From positions 1-5,547 of the forward strand of contig JAUVCL010000128.1 of assembly GCA_030595845.1 (NCBI GenBank): a stretch of 5,547 nucleotides of DNA, in the 5' to 3' direction. The DNA comes from Campylobacterota bacterium (GTDB lineage: Bacteria > Campylobacterota > Campylobacteria > Campylobacterales > Sulfurovaceae). Below the pieces are notes generated by a model. It had not been told where the DNA came from. It worked only from the letters and a program-made list of their open reading frames with translations, and made no database searches. The position numbers and the translations under genes are program-made. Below, one piece after another: positions 4,641 through 5,547 of this stretch. The number at the start of each line of letters is the position of its first letter. The stretch's first letter is position 1.

Positions 4641-5547
4641 AAACGCTTTACTGAGTCAGGGGCAAATGAACTGGCACAGGAGCAGAAGGCCTCCGTCTTA
4701 CATCTCTTACTCAAAGAGCTAAAGAATCCGCTTATCCTTATCCTTATAGTCGGTGCATTTTTGTCACTTTACATCGGACATTCTATCGATGCAATTGCTA
4801 TTTTAGTCATTGTTTTTATCAATGTTATGATCAGTTTTACGCAAGAGCTCAACATGCAAAAATCAATGGATTCTTTAAGTGACATGGCAGCACCAATGGC
4901 TACTGTTCTACGTAATGGGAATTGGGAGAAAATACCGGCTCGTACACTTGTTCCCGGAGACATTTTAAAACTCGATACCGGCACCATTGTCTCAGCGGAT
5001 GTCCGTTTGATAGAAACAACAGGTTTACTTATTGATGAAGCAGCACTCACAGGGGAATCTCTTCCTGTAGAAAAAGAGCTAACAGCTATCTCACAGAATG
5101 ATGTAGGGCTTGGTGATCAGATAAATATGGCATTTATGGGAACGGTTGTTGCCACTGGTCATGGCATCGGGGTCGTGACAGCAACAGGGATGCAGACCCA
5201 AATGGGGCATATTGCCGATATGCTGCTGCAAACAGAGGAGAGTAAAACACCATTGCAATTACGCATTGACGTGCTTTCCAAAATCCTGCTTGCTGTGGCA
5301 CTTACCATTGTGGCGGTCATCGTGGGAATTGGTATCGAAAAGGGTATGGATTGGATGGAGATCGTCAATTCAGCGATTTCCCTGACTGTTGCAGCAATCC
5401 CTGAAGGTCTCCCCACTGTGGTCACCGTTGTTTTGACACTTGGTGCCAAACGTATGGTACGGAACAAAGCACTTGTTCGTAAACTCTCTTCGGTTGAAAC
5501 ACTCGGTTCAGCTTCTGTCATCTGTTCAGACAAAACAGGAACACTGA
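4554..5547 (+). CDS. P2A-type (Ca2+-ATPase-like) cation-transporting P-type ATPase, N-terminal part (3' end outside window)
   Basis: This is an inner-membrane pump that uses ATP to move a cation, of the class containing SERCA, PMR1 and bacterial PacL-like Ca2+ pumps. The frame stays open to the window edge, about 331 codons of a gene usually near 900. Numbering from the alternative ATG at 4551, residues 1-60 are the cation-ATPase N-terminal domain. Membrane segments lie near 60-76 and 79-97. The actuator domain carries LVPGDI and the dephosphorylation motif TGES (167-170). Two more membrane segments follow near 243-262 and 272-296, the latter with PEGLP (284-288), whose Glu is a cation ligand in Ca2+ pumps. 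The phosphorylation motif DKTGT (Asp327) stands at the very end. The PEGLP motif rules out heavy-metal (P1B) pumps. Ca2+ is the likeliest ion; the segments that would separate Ca2+, Mn2+ and other P2 pumps are missing. The gene body is richer in G+C than the genes to its left. Confidence 0.93.
   Translation, partial: MIWYNLTADEVLKSLKVDQKSGLTDAEVDKRFTESGANELAQEQKASVLHLLLKELKNPLILILIVGAFLSLYIGHSIDAIAILVIVFINVMISFTQELNMQKSMDSLSDMAAPMATVLRNGNWEKIPARTLVPGDILKLDTGTIVSADVRLIETTGLLIDEAALTGESLPVEKELTAISQNDVGLGDQINMAFMGTVVATGHGIGVVTATGMQTQMGHIADMLLQTEESKTPLQLRIDVLSKILLAVALTIVAVIVGIGIEKGMDWMEIVNSAISLTVAAIPEGLPTVVTVVLTLGAKRMVRNKALVRKLSSVETLGSASVICSDKTGTL

Noticed and set aside
4769..5050. 93-codon open frame on the minus strand
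   Set aside because: It lies wholly antisense to the well-supported P-type ATPase actuator region and its translation is low-complexity Ser/Thr/Ile-rich with no family resemblance.
5159..5533. 124-codon open frame on the minus strand
   Set aside because: It is antisense to the ATPase segment carrying PEGLP and DKTGT and is explained by that gene's codon use.

Overview
This window is AT-rich bacterial DNA with strong AAGGAG ribosome binding sites, short intergenic gaps and exported enzymes. Composition and gene style would fit a Gram-negative such as a Campylobacterota member (Sulfurimonas/Sulfurovum-like), but no phylogenetic marker is present, so this is a low-confidence guess.

Layout. (1) Positions 1-243 hold the C-terminal end of a DUF1254/DUF1214-family gene that starts before the window. 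(2) Positions 321-413 hold a 30-codon fragment of the 5' end of a P-type ATPase gene, with its ribosome binding site, cut off by a stop. (3) A 16-bp perfect inverted repeat forms a shared 3' end with a leftward AraC-family regulator (482-1405). This regulator may be preceded by an 11-codon leader ORF that overlaps its start as ATGA. (4) A 168-bp divergent promoter region follows. (5) A rightward two-gene unit encodes a secreted DUF1254/DUF1214 protein (1574-2593) and a secreted Cys-type sulfatase (2625-4229). (6) A 321-bp non-coding stretch contains several small hairpins. (7) The 5' part of an intact P2A-type (Ca2+-ATPase-like) cation pump gene runs off the right edge.

The most striking structure is a direct repeat. 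The 5' end of the pump gene occurs twice, 4,233 bp apart (ATG at 321 and ATG at 4554), with 81 of 84 coding bases identical over the first 28 codons. The regulator, DUF1254 and sulfatase genes lie exactly between the copies and are lower in G+C than the body of the pump gene. This is the arrangement expected if the unit entered by a single crossover within the pump gene's 5' end, or by a local duplication, leaving a truncated upstream copy and an intact downstream one. The unit itself looks like a small inducible periplasmic system: an AraC-type regulator facing an operon for a DUF1254 protein and a sulfatase. The likely theme is sulfate-ester use, but the substrate cannot be read from the sequence.
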